From Armatimonadota bacterium (GTDB taxonomy: Bacteria; Armatimonadota; Hebobacteria; CAIYQO01): a stretch of 41,214 nt of DNA. The notes beneath the pieces are model-generated. The model did not search any database. It saw only the letters and a program-made list of their open reading frames with translations, and was not told the origin of the DNA. Location: positions 1-41,214 of the forward strand of contig JAKPKV010000108.1 of NCBI GenBank assembly GCA_029553475.1. The letters run 5' to 3'. Position 1 is the first letter of the stretch. Every line of letters begins with the position of its first letter. The position numbers and the translations under genes are program-made. This document shows, piece by piece, positions 8,137 through 16,182 of this stretch.

Positions 8137-9315
8137 CAAGGCGATGGGCAGGTATTCGTCCGGCCCGAACGGCAGCGGCATGCCCAGGCGGCACGATTCG
8201 TAGGCTTTCAGCACCAGCATGGTGGATTTCGCCGCCTCTTCGGCGTCGCAGGGGGACGGGCCGTCGCCGCGCACGCACGCCGCGAAGCGGTCCAGGTGCT
8301 GGTAATGGCCTTTGTCCGGCCCGCCGATGAAGAAGTCGTTGCGGCCCTCGCGCAGGCGCTCCTGAATGAGCTGCTGCGCGGAGTCGTAAAAGCCCTCGAT
8401 GCCGGGGCGCTGGGTGGCGGCGCGGGGGTCGGGGCTGGCATAGACGCGGCGGAACGGCTCGTCGGCGATGCCCGTCACGCGGATTTCCATGCAGTGGTCA
8501 ATGGCGATCATCGCCCCACCGCAGGTGATCTCGACGAGCTCTTTCGGGTAATCGAGGGTGCCGACCGCCGAATGGGGCAGGGTCGCCAGCGAGCCGTCTT
8601 CGTAGCGGATGATGATGGTGAAATTGAAGCGCGCCGAGCCCATGGTGTACACCTCGACCGGGCGCAGCTCACCCATGAAGAGGTTGGCCAGGTCAATGAA
8701 GTGGGTCATCTCGTTGATGATGGCGCCGTCCGCAAAGGCCCACGGCTTCCAGGTGAGCACGTCGTCGTTCACGCGGATCATGACGCAGGTCTGGTCTTCT
8801 TCGGGCAGGCGCGGGCGCAGGGTGGAGTTGCGGTCGAAGCGCCAGGGGGGAATCGCCGGATTCGCGCGCCAGCGCCGGAGGATGTCGGCCGCGTCCATAA
8901 TGGCGGGAGCCGAGCGGCGGTTGTGCCCGACGCAGAAGGGGATGCCCGTCTCGCGGACGACGGTGAGGATGCGCGCCACGTCCTGCGTGGAGCCGGCCAT
9001 CGGCTTCTCGACATAGACCGCCTTGCCGGCGCGGGCGGCGGCTTCGATGGCTTCCGCGCGCAGCGTGTGCGTGGTGGCGAGCACCACCAGGTCGAGCGCC
9101 GGGTCCTGCAGCAGGGCATGGTAATCGGCCGTGGTGTGCTCCACGCCGTAGCGCTCGGCCTGCTCGCGCAGCAGCGGCGCGTTGATGTCGCACAGCCAGC
9201 GCAGGTTCAGGCCGGGATTGGCGGCGGAATTCGGGATGTGCGTGGTGGACGCCAGCATCCCGCAGCCGATGACGCCCACGTTGAGCGTGCGGATGGATGC
9301 GTCAATCTGTGACAT
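8134..9315 (-). CDS. Gfo/Idh/MocA-family NAD(P)-dependent oxidoreductase
   Basis: 393 aa, cytoplasmic sugar or cyclitol dehydrogenase. The N-terminal Rossmann fold shows GVIGCG (residues 14-19), followed by the EKP motif in YVEKPMAG (about 101-108), the hallmark of this family, and VGHNRR, a common substrate-side motif. The length is typical. Substrates in this family range from inositol to uronic and amino sugars, so the exact reaction is open. A purine-rich GGAAGGGA stretch precedes the ATG. It lies 23 nt after the upstream heparinase-like gene and is co-oriented with it. Its TGA stop lies in the tip of fold-back element A. Confidence 0.88.
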   Translation of the reverse strand: MSQIDASIRTLNVGVIGCGMLASTTHIPNSAANPGLNLRWLCDINAPLLREQAERYGVEHTTADYHALLQDPALDLVVLATTHTLRAEAIEAAARAGKAVYVEKPMAGSTQDVARILTVVRETGIPFCVGHNRRSAPAIMDAADILRRWRANPAIPPWRFDRNSTLRPRLPEEDQTCVMIRVNDDVLTWKPWAFADGAIINEMTHFIDLANLFMGELRPVEVYTMGSARFNFTIIIRYEDGSLATLPHSAVGTLDYPKELVEITCGGAMIAIDHCMEIRVTGIADEPFRRVYASPDPRAATQRPGIEGFYDSAQQLIQERLREGRNDFFIGGPDKGHYQHLDRFAACVRGDGPSPCDAEEAAKSTMLVLKAYESCRLGMPLPFGPDEYLPIAL

Positions 9316-9338
9316 GATCCCTTCCCTTCCCGCTGGTG

Positions 9339-11576
9339 TTATTTCCAGGTCAGCATGAATTCCACCTGCGCGAACGCGGTGGCCTCTTCGCTCTCGTAGC
9401 GCACGTGATCGAAGGCCGTGAAACCGCTAGAGCTGGCATACGACCACACCACCGGCGTCTCCTCGATGCGGGCGGTGAGCGCCGGGACGCCGCGCGGGGA
9501 GATCGCCAGCGTCGGCGCGCCGCCGAAGATCGCGCGCCGGCCATCCAGCGCCACGCCAATCTCCCGCTTCCCCTGGAAGAGCCAGCTCCAGCGGTGCGGC
9601 GCCGCCGCCGCCACGGTATCCCGGCAGAGGATATGCGCGCCCGGATAGAGCAGCAGGTCGCGGGTATAGGAGAGCAGGCCGTCGTCCTCCGGATACGCGG
9701 GCGCGAGGTTCAGGCGAATCCAGCCGGCGTGCTCCGCGAGGTCCCAGCGCGCGAAAAGGATCTCTTCGCCGCGGTGGCGCCTGGCGGGGATGGACATCGG
9801 GTAGCCGATATCGCCGTATTGGCCGCGGCCGTCCACCAACAGGCAGGTGCGCAGCGCGGATTGCAGCTTGTAGCCGCCGTCGGGCGTCACCAGCCGCGGC
9901 GCGGCGCCCAGCGACACGGTGAAATGCCCGGCGCCGGGGGCCTGGCCCATGCGGTCGCACGGGCCCTGCGCGCGGCGGTAGGCATGATACCCCGCGAAGG
10001 GCGCGCAGCGGATGGTCAGGGTGACGTCGTCCACCGGGTCGCGATAGGTGGCCAGCCCGCCGTCCGCGAAGAACGACAGCGGCTCGGGAGTCGGCAGCGG
10101 CGCCGGCGGCACCGCCGGGCGGTAACTTTGCAGCCCCTGCAGCGCGCCGAGGTGGAAGCCATACGCCTGCGTCGTATGGTAAAACGGGCGCTCACCGGTG
10201 GTGAGGACCGCCTGCTGCAGCGCGGCGGCGCGGCCGTCGCCGTATTGCGCCGCGATGGCGTTGAGGAAGGCGTTGCCGCCGATGAGCGGGTCGGCGCTCT
10301 CCAGCAGCATCAGGTGGTCCCGCGGGCGCACCACGCGCAGCAGGTAGTCAATGATGGCGGGGAACTGCGGCTGTTCGAAAATATCCTCGCCGGTGAGCGC
10401 CAGCAGCGCGTCCCGATACCCGGTCACGTCATCGAGATACAGGTACAACTGGCAGTAGTTGCTGAGCGGGATGACGCCGTCGCGGGGCATGGCGTCGAGG
10501 CTGCGCCGCACGCGCGGCACGGCGTACGCCGCCCAGCGCTCCGCTTCCGGCAGCACGCCCAGCAGGTGGAGGACGCCGTCGGCGTAGGCGAAGAGCGCGC
10601 GCCAGCCGTGGTCCTGCAGCACCGAGCCGCCCCAGTAATCGCGGTTGAGCAGCGCGTTCGCCATGAAGCGGTCGCCCTGCAGCCGCAGCTTGTCGCGGAG
10701 GCGCTGCCGGCGGTCCGCGCCCAGCTCCGCGCCCAGCGCGTGATAGGCATGCGCCAGCGCGCGCAGCACGAAGGCGGCGCCCATGTCGCCGTCGTGGCCG
10801 TAGCCGTCCTCGCGCGGATTGCCCCAGTGCGGCCGGGCGATGGCGGCGTCCACCACCTCCAGCGCGGCGGCCAGCGCCGCCGCGTCGCCCTCCAGGCGGT
10901 GGCGGGCGATGAGGAAGGGCAGGTGAATCGGGGCGGGCGTTTTGTGCGCGTTCACCCAGGCAAAGGCGTCGCGCAGCGGCCCGGCATAGGCGGCATGGGT
11001 GGTCGCCAGCTTCGCGCGCAGGTCATCCCAATAGGCGGGATCGGCCTGCCGTGCCGCCGGCCCGTTGTGCGAGGAGACGGTGAAGGGCTCCAGCGTATCC
11101 TCAGGATCGGCTTCCAGCAGGACGGCGGTCCAGCGCAGCCGCATCGGGCGGTAGGGCTCCAGCGTGAGGGTGTGCGTGCCGTCCTCCGCCAGGAAGGCCA
11201 TGCGCCCGCGAAAACGCCGCGCGGCCATATCCTCCAGCGACACGCGCTGGAAGAACCACAGGCCGAGGCGCCGGCCATCCAGCGCGACCCAGTAGGCGGG
11301 CACCAGCGGCCGGTTCTGATCCTGCAGGTTGAAATCCCACGGCCCGGTGCGCTGGCTCACGTTGCCGAACTCGTTGAGGACGAGATACAGCGCATCCCAG
11401 TCGAAGTCGCCGGCATCGGCGATGACGGAGAGCTGGTAGAGGCCGGGTCCGGAGGCGAAGGTGTAGCTGATGGCGTCCCCGGTCATCTCCGCCGGGAGCA
11501 GGCCGGGAGCGCCGCCATCGGTACTACAGAAGGCGCAAGCCGTCGGGATGGTCGCCGGTGACGCCGGCTCTGCCAT
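9339..11576 (-). CDS. Large heparinase II/III-like (polysaccharide lyase-like) protein
   Basis: 745 aa. There is no clear signal peptide, so it probably acts in the cytoplasm. The N-terminal ~170 residues look like a beta-sandwich, the middle (about 180-480) is alpha-helical with GYGHDGDMGAAFVLRALAHA and an (alpha/alpha) toroid character, and the C-terminal part is beta-rich (GWIRLNL, WSWLFQGKREIG) as in the heparinase C-domain. The family assignment rests on fold pattern and neighbourhood and is less certain than for the heparinase gene at 11869. GAGGAG lies 6 nt before the ATG. First gene of the operon that continues through 8134, 6988 and 5241; a promoter and a LacI-type operator lie just upstream. 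Confidence 0.62.
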   Translation of the reverse strand: MAEPASPATIPTACAFCSTDGGAPGLLPAEMTGDAISYTFASGPGLYQLSVIADAGDFDWDALYLVLNEFGNVSQRTGPWDFNLQDQNRPLVPAYWVALDGRRLGLWFFQRVSLEDMAARRFRGRMAFLAEDGTHTLTLEPYRPMRLRWTAVLLEADPEDTLEPFTVSSHNGPAARQADPAYWDDLRAKLATTHAAYAGPLRDAFAWVNAHKTPAPIHLPFLIARHRLEGDAAALAAALEVVDAAIARPHWGNPREDGYGHDGDMGAAFVLRALAHAYHALGAELGADRRQRLRDKLRLQGDRFMANALLNRDYWGGSVLQDHGWRALFAYADGVLHLLGVLPEAERWAAYAVPRVRRSLDAMPRDGVIPLSNYCQLYLYLDDVTGYRDALLALTGEDIFEQPQFPAIIDYLLRVVRPRDHLMLLESADPLIGGNAFLNAIAAQYGDGRAAALQQAVLTTGERPFYHTTQAYGFHLGALQGLQSYRPAVPPAPLPTPEPLSFFADGGLATYRDPVDDVTLTIRCAPFAGYHAYRRAQGPCDRMGQAPGAGHFTVSLGAAPRLVTPDGGYKLQSALRTCLLVDGRGQYGDIGYPMSIPARRHRGEEILFARWDLAEHAGWIRLNLAPAYPEDDGLLSYTRDLLLYPGAHILCRDTVAAAAPHRWSWLFQGKREIGVALDGRRAIFGGAPTLAISPRGVPALTARIEETPVVWSYASSSGFTAFDHVRYESEEATAFAQVEFMLTWK

Positions 11577-11621
11577 GAATGCTCCTCGGTGGCGCAGCGG
11601 GGCCGTGGAATCGGCGGTGCC

Positions 11622-11633
11622 TCATGCGCATGA
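11622..11633. promoter_or_regulatory. LacI-type operator, site 1
   Basis: TCATGCGCATGA is a perfect 12-bp palindrome with a central CG-containing step, as in LacI-family operators. It sits just downstream of the -10 of the 11642-11671 promoter, overlapping the predicted start of transcription. Its 11-nt core TCATGCGCATG recurs at 18093-18103, at the same place in the promoter of the neighbouring operon. Binding by the LacI protein encoded at 18171 is inference. Confidence 0.65.
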
Positions 11634-11641
11634 ACGGCCCG

Positions 11642-11671
11642 ATAGTAGCGCGTTCCAGCCTCGCCTGTCAA
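11642..11671 (-). promoter_or_regulatory. Sigma70-type promoter of the 11576-5241 operon
   Basis: Read on the minus strand: TTGACA (11666-11671), an 18-nt spacer, then TACTAT (11642-11647). The -35 is a perfect consensus match and the -10 matches 4 of 6. The palindromic operator lies immediately downstream. The 5' leader to the ATG at 11576 would be about 60 nt. Confidence 0.6.
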
Positions 11672-11686
11672 GCGGCATCAGCGGTT

Positions 11687-11872
11687 GTAACCGTTCAGTC
11701 TTGTCAGCATGTCGCCGAGTGATGGCACACCTAACCCCCCACCCCCCTTCCCTGAGAGGGAAGGGGGAGTGATTGGTATGCAGATCCGGTGCTCCCTCCC
11801 CGCTCAGGGGAGGGGCGGGGGGAGAGGTGGGCGGACAGACGCCACAGCATGCGGACAAGACTGAACGGTTAC
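11687..11872. repeat. Fold-back element C
   Basis: Arms of 25 bp, starting GTAACCGTTCAGTCTTG (11687-11711) and their complement (11848-11872), match at 24 of 25 positions. The interior holds two G/C-rich palindromic tracts (CCCCTTCCCT/AGGGAAGGGG near 11750-11767 and CTCCCCGCTCAGGGGAG near 11798-11815). The right arm includes the TAA stop of the heparinase gene (11869-11871). The sequence CGTTCAGTCTTG in the arms is also found alone at 98-109. Confidence 0.75.
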
Positions 11873-13866
11873 CAGCGGTTGAGGCTCGACCAATATTCCC
11901 GGAATGCCGCCGGCAGCGCCGTGCCGCGATACGGCGCCAGCAGCACCCGCGCGCGGAAGGGCAGCGGGCGCGCGCGGGCGTAGAGCGCCAGCGCCGGCGC
12001 GGGCTCGAGCTGGTTCACGCGGTCGGCGTACCAGCCGGCGCGCGGCTCCTCCTGCCCGCATTCTACCCGCGCGTCATCCCAGGCCGTCGCGTCGAAGAAC
12101 AGCGCCAGGTTGGCATCGGGGAATGCCGTATGGGCGATGCCGTCCGCGACCGCCAGCGCGCCGGGGGCGAATTGGAAGCGCGATTCGATATCGTGCGCGC
12201 CGTCGCCGGCCAGGGTATCTTCCAGCAGCCAGTACCCCGGATCGGGCACGAAGCGGATGGTGCGATGGTGGCGCACGGGGATCTGCTCGGCGCCGTAGCC
12301 GAGCGCGTAGACGGCGCCGGCGATGATGACGCCGTCATCGCCGACCTCCCAGGTCAGCGGAAGCGGCCGCCGCGCCACCCAGTGCTCCGGGTGTGCGCGG
12401 CTGTGCTGGTCGCGGTTGTCCACGCGAATGGTCGAGTGCGCCTTTGTGCTCATCAGGTAGTGGTACGGCGAGCCGGGGGTGTGGTCATACCGGTAGCGGC
12501 CGGGGTCCACAATGAACGCGCGCCCGTAGGCCGACAGCCAGAAGGAGAGCGCGTCCTCGTGCTGGTGCGCGTTGCCGTAGGGGCCGCCGTCGAAGGCGAG
12601 ATACAGCTCATCGCGCCCGTGCCGGCTGCCCTGGCGCAGGAACATCACGCCGCCGTAGGGGTAGTACGTGCTGACGAGCTCCGCGGTGGCGTCTTCGCCG
12701 AGGAGCGCCCGCACGCGGGGGCGTTCCAGACCCGCCCGCGTCCACGCGCCCAGCCCGCCGTCGCCGTCGTTGAAGGCGAGCTGTTTTCCGTCAGGGGTGA
12801 GCGTCTGGCGGACGTAGCGCCACATGCCGCGCAGGACCTCCAGGCAGCGCGGCGGCGCCGTCAGCCCCAGGCAGTCGAGGGCTTCCAGCGTGTGCGCCAG
12901 CTCATGGCACACGCAGAAGTGGTAATGCGGCGTCAACTCGTGCTGCACGCCGTCGGGCAGCACCTGGATGTCCAGCGTGGCGGCGAGGCGATCGAGGGCG
13001 ACGGTGGCCAACGCGCGCGCGTCGCGCAGGCCGGGGAAATGCGCCAGCGCGCGCAGCTGGCACCCGGCGCCGGACGTCAGGCCGTTGCCGTGCCCGCCTT
13101 CGGGGATGATGATCTCCAGCCAGCGCAGTTGATCGTGGACGCTCTTGATGATGCGCAGCAGATCCACCGGCGCCAGCAGGTCGGGTATCCGCGGCAGCAG
13201 CGCCGCCAGCGCCTGTCCCCAGGCGACGAGATGGAAGCCGACCTCCAGGTGGCTGAGCCAGATGTGCGGCTTATGGACCGACAGCCGCCAGCTCGCCGGG
13301 TCGGGACCGGGGATGAAGGAGTCGGCGATGTCGGTATCCGCGATGAAGGCGAGGATGAGCTGCACCGCTTTTTCGGCATACGCGCGCTCGCCCGTCGCCG
13401 CGAAGGCGCCCAGCAGCGTGCGCAGAAAGCCGAAACGGTTGAATTCCCACGGCCAATGCGGGCAGTCGCCCGGATCGGCATTCCAGTCAATGCGGTCGGG
13501 AAGCTGATGCGTCACCCCGTTGAAGGTGAAACGGTGTTCCAGGATGGCGTCGGCCTCCGCCGGCGCGCCGGCATACGCCTCTACCGGCAGGCGCGCCGGC
13601 AAGTCGGCGTAATACGCGCGGTACGCGTCCCGTACCGCGTCCGGCGCGTCCGCGCCGGGAAGGTCGAGCAGCGCCAGCGTCCGTCGGATGCATTCCGCGG
13701 CCGGCAGTCCGACATGATCGAAGGAGTGCAGGACGGCGAAGACCTGCTGGCGATTGCGGCCGTCAATATCGCAGCGGGTGATGCCGTTGGGATCCACGCT
13801 GAGCACCTTGGCGAGGCGCGCGGCTTCAAAGGCGTTGCGGGGGGCGCGGCGGGCGGTCATGGTCAC
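11869..13866 (-). CDS. Heparinase II/III family protein
   Basis: 665 aa, no signal peptide. The N-terminal (alpha/alpha) toroid contains SFDHVGLP, HWPWEFNRFGF (137-147), IIPEGGHGNGLTSG and DGVQHELTPHYHF (305-317), matching the family motif around the catalytic Tyr/His. The C-terminal beta-sandwich contains GNAHQHEDALSFW (431-443) and VDPGRYRYD, the other conserved block with the metal/catalytic His. Such enzymes cleave uronate-containing polysaccharides or oligosaccharides by beta-elimination; the cytoplasmic location suggests an oligosaccharide substrate, such as alginate- or heparin-like fragments. It starts 9 nt after the upstream TIM-barrel hydrolase gene and is the last gene of that operon. 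Its stop codon is inside fold-back element C. The family is firm; the substrate is not. Confidence 0.85.
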   Translation of the reverse strand: MTMTARRAPRNAFEAARLAKVLSVDPNGITRCDIDGRNRQQVFAVLHSFDHVGLPAAECIRRTLALLDLPGADAPDAVRDAYRAYYADLPARLPVEAYAGAPAEADAILEHRFTFNGVTHQLPDRIDWNADPGDCPHWPWEFNRFGFLRTLLGAFAATGERAYAEKAVQLILAFIADTDIADSFIPGPDPASWRLSVHKPHIWLSHLEVGFHLVAWGQALAALLPRIPDLLAPVDLLRIIKSVHDQLRWLEIIIPEGGHGNGLTSGAGCQLRALAHFPGLRDARALATVALDRLAATLDIQVLPDGVQHELTPHYHFCVCHELAHTLEALDCLGLTAPPRCLEVLRGMWRYVRQTLTPDGKQLAFNDGDGGLGAWTRAGLERPRVRALLGEDATAELVSTYYPYGGVMFLRQGSRHGRDELYLAFDGGPYGNAHQHEDALSFWLSAYGRAFIVDPGRYRYDHTPGSPYHYLMSTKAHSTIRVDNRDQHSRAHPEHWVARRPLPLTWEVGDDGVIIAGAVYALGYGAEQIPVRHHRTIRFVPDPGYWLLEDTLAGDGAHDIESRFQFAPGALAVADGIAHTAFPDANLALFFDATAWDDARVECGQEEPRAGWYADRVNQLEPAPALALYARARPLPFRARVLLAPYRGTALPAAFREYWSSLNRW

Positions 13867-13875
13867 TCTCCCGGC

Positions 13876-16173
13876 TCACGGTACGCCGTTCGGGCCACGG
13901 TATTCCACCACCAGCACCGTCCAGAAGCGCGTTTCGGGCAGCGTCAGCGTGACGGCGGCGCCATTGGCCGTGAACGGCACCGCCTCCTGGCGCGCGTCCG
14001 GGATGGGGCTGAGCGCCCAGATGCCTTCCACGCGCGCGCCGGCGGGCAGGGTGAGGGTGGCGGGCACGTCGCGCAGCGGCGGATTCGTCTTTTGCGACAG
14101 ATCGTGCGCGGCGTCGCGCCCCGGCGGCACGATGAGGTGCAGCACCAGCCGATGCCGGTCGTCCCCCAGGTCCAGCCGCCGCGCCAGCCGCTCCCATTGC
14201 ATCAGCTCGACCGGCTTGCCGAAGCTGACCACCGCGTTCGGGTTCGCGAGCGGGCGCATGCTATTGTTCCAGAGGAACTCCGCATAGCGCAGGGCGAAGG
14301 TGGGATATTGCCCCACCTGATGCTCCATCCAGCCATAGTACGGGTGCGCGCCGGCCGCCAGCAGCAGCGTGCAGATATACAGCTCGTCGAGTTTCGTGCC
14401 GTAGACGTTGTTCGGGTGGTACGGCTCTAGCCCCGAATAGCCGGCGGGAGGATCGTAGCAGATGCCGTATTGCCCGCCGTACTGCCAGACGACATCGCGA
14501 TACGTCAGCGCTTTGTCCAGGTAGGTGGAGAAGCGGTAGTGGCGGTCGGCGATGTTGCGCGGCTCTTCGTGCATGAACATGCCGCCGTTGCTGAGCATGG
14601 TGGTGTAGGCCTCCGGGGTGACGTTGTCGGAGACTTCGGCGTTGTAGCCGAACTGGTAGGTCGGCACCGCTTTCTCCACCAGCGCGCGGATGCGCTTCGT
14701 CGCGTTGATGGTCCACGCGGAGGTGTTGCTATAGACATCGTAGCGGATGCCGTCCCACCCGAACATTGTATGCGCGTCCACGTTCTCTTGCGCGTGCGTG
14801 GCGACGATGCCGTCCGATTTGCCCCAGGCGATGGACGCATACGGCCACACGCTCATCGGCTTAATCTTCGACTCCTCCATCAACGGCCAGTGCTCGAACC
14901 AGTCGGAGAAGAATTCGCCGGCGGTGAACCAGTCCGGATGCTTGCGCATCAACTCGAACGCGGGCGGGCCGCTGCAGGCGGTGATGAGCGAGTAGAGGGT
15001 CGCCGCCATGCCGCGGCGGTGCGCGAACTCGATGTAATTTTGCATCGCGGAGATGGAGCCGGGATAGCAGAGGTGTCCGCCGAAGAAGAGCTCGGTGTCC
15101 GGGGTGAAGTCGCCGAAATCATCCGGCGCCCAGAAGCCGCTTTCAAAGCCGGTATAGCCTTTCGCGCGCAGCTCGTCAATGGTCTGTTCGGCCACCGCGC
15201 GGTCGCGGAAACGCACCGAATAGTTCGTGCCGGCAAAAATCGCCGTCTCCCAGATATTGTTCGCGACGCCGAAGACCGCGCGCCCGGCGGCCGGCGACGC
15301 CGGATCAATCGCCGCCGTCGCGCGTAGCTCCGCGCCCCAGTACAGCCCCGCGGTGGCGAAGGCGCCGGTCCAGCGCTGACTGCCGCCGGCGGGAATGTCG
15401 AGGGTGACGGCGGCGATCTGCCGCTGCGCCCGCACGCCGGAGAGCAGCTCAACGGTGAGCGCCGCGCGCGCCGGCGTGTGCGCCAGGTTCGTCACGATGA
15501 CGGCCGCCGCCCCGGTTTCGCCGGGCTTGTAGACGATCTTATCCACTTCGACCTGCACCGCGAGGGGGGAGAGCGGCTCGATATATGGTGTCAGCGCCGC
15601 CAGCCGGTAGGGGATCTTCGGCAGGTCGTTCAGCGCGATGGAGCCGTCTTCCGCCACCGCGGGCATGTTGAGAAGGTTGTCCAGCTCCTCTTCGCCATCC
15701 GCGTCGGGCCCAGCGGGCGCGGCCAGGGTGCGCTCGCGCAGCTTTTCCGCCAACGGCCCGGCGATGGCCCACTGCACCGTGTAGGCCGCGTGGCCGCCGG
15801 CGGCGGTGAAATCGAGCGTCAGATCGGTGAATTCGTCCGCCGCCGGGAATTCGATGATCTTCACCGCGCGCGTCGCCCGCTCGGCGGTGAGGATGACGGC
15901 GATCTCGCTGATGCGCAGGTCGGCCAGCGGCGCCAGCGCCAGCGGCACGTGCAGGCGGTACCGGCCCGGCGCCAACGGCGCGCGGCTGGAACCGTTCAGC
16001 AGCACCCCCTTCGTCGCGGTGTCTACGTCGGCGGCGACGCACCGGCCGCTCGCGCGCGCCTGCGCCACGTAGGCGGCGCCGGCCTCCTTCGCCAGCACCG
16101 GGGCGTCGAGCGTCGCCGCGCGCGCGGTGAAGGCCAGGAGGGAGATGGTCGCAAGCATCACGAGTATGCGCAT
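13876..16173 (-). CDS. Secreted TIM-barrel glycoside-hydrolase-like protein
   Basis: 765 aa. A signal peptide is clear (MRILVMLATISLLAFTARA, cleavage after ARA). Residues about 25-300 are beta-sandwich-like. The middle resembles a (beta/alpha)8 barrel: FRDRAVAEQTIDELRAKGYT, RRGMAATLYSLI, GWDGIRYDVYS (an Asp at the end of a barrel strand, as in retaining alpha-glycosidases) and FGYNAEVSD. The C-terminal ~100 residues form a beta-sandwich, as in GH13/GH66-like enzymes. The exact GH family cannot be assigned by eye. It lies 9 nt from both neighbours, between the GATase-like/HEAT gene and the heparinase gene, so it probably trims the same extracellular polysaccharide. Confidence 0.6.
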   Translation of the reverse strand: MRILVMLATISLLAFTARAATLDAPVLAKEAGAAYVAQARASGRCVAADVDTATKGVLLNGSSRAPLAPGRYRLHVPLALAPLADLRISEIAVILTAERATRAVKIIEFPAADEFTDLTLDFTAAGGHAAYTVQWAIAGPLAEKLRERTLAAPAGPDADGEEELDNLLNMPAVAEDGSIALNDLPKIPYRLAALTPYIEPLSPLAVQVEVDKIVYKPGETGAAAVIVTNLAHTPARAALTVELLSGVRAQRQIAAVTLDIPAGGSQRWTGAFATAGLYWGAELRATAAIDPASPAAGRAVFGVANNIWETAIFAGTNYSVRFRDRAVAEQTIDELRAKGYTGFESGFWAPDDFGDFTPDTELFFGGHLCYPGSISAMQNYIEFAHRRGMAATLYSLITACSGPPAFELMRKHPDWFTAGEFFSDWFEHWPLMEESKIKPMSVWPYASIAWGKSDGIVATHAQENVDAHTMFGWDGIRYDVYSNTSAWTINATKRIRALVEKAVPTYQFGYNAEVSDNVTPEAYTTMLSNGGMFMHEEPRNIADRHYRFSTYLDKALTYRDVVWQYGGQYGICYDPPAGYSGLEPYHPNNVYGTKLDELYICTLLLAAGAHPYYGWMEHQVGQYPTFALRYAEFLWNNSMRPLANPNAVVSFGKPVELMQWERLARRLDLGDDRHRLVLHLIVPPGRDAAHDLSQKTNPPLRDVPATLTLPAGARVEGIWALSPIPDARQEAVPFTANGAAVTLTLPETRFWTVLVVEYRGPNGVP

Positions 16174-16182
16174 GGGGCCTCC

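Noticed and set aside
9336-14430. Two long plus-strand frames (741 and 885 aa)
   Set aside because: They mirror the heparinase-like genes on the minus strand, cross the fold-back element and show only biased low-information sequence rich in Arg, Gly, Val, Ala and His.
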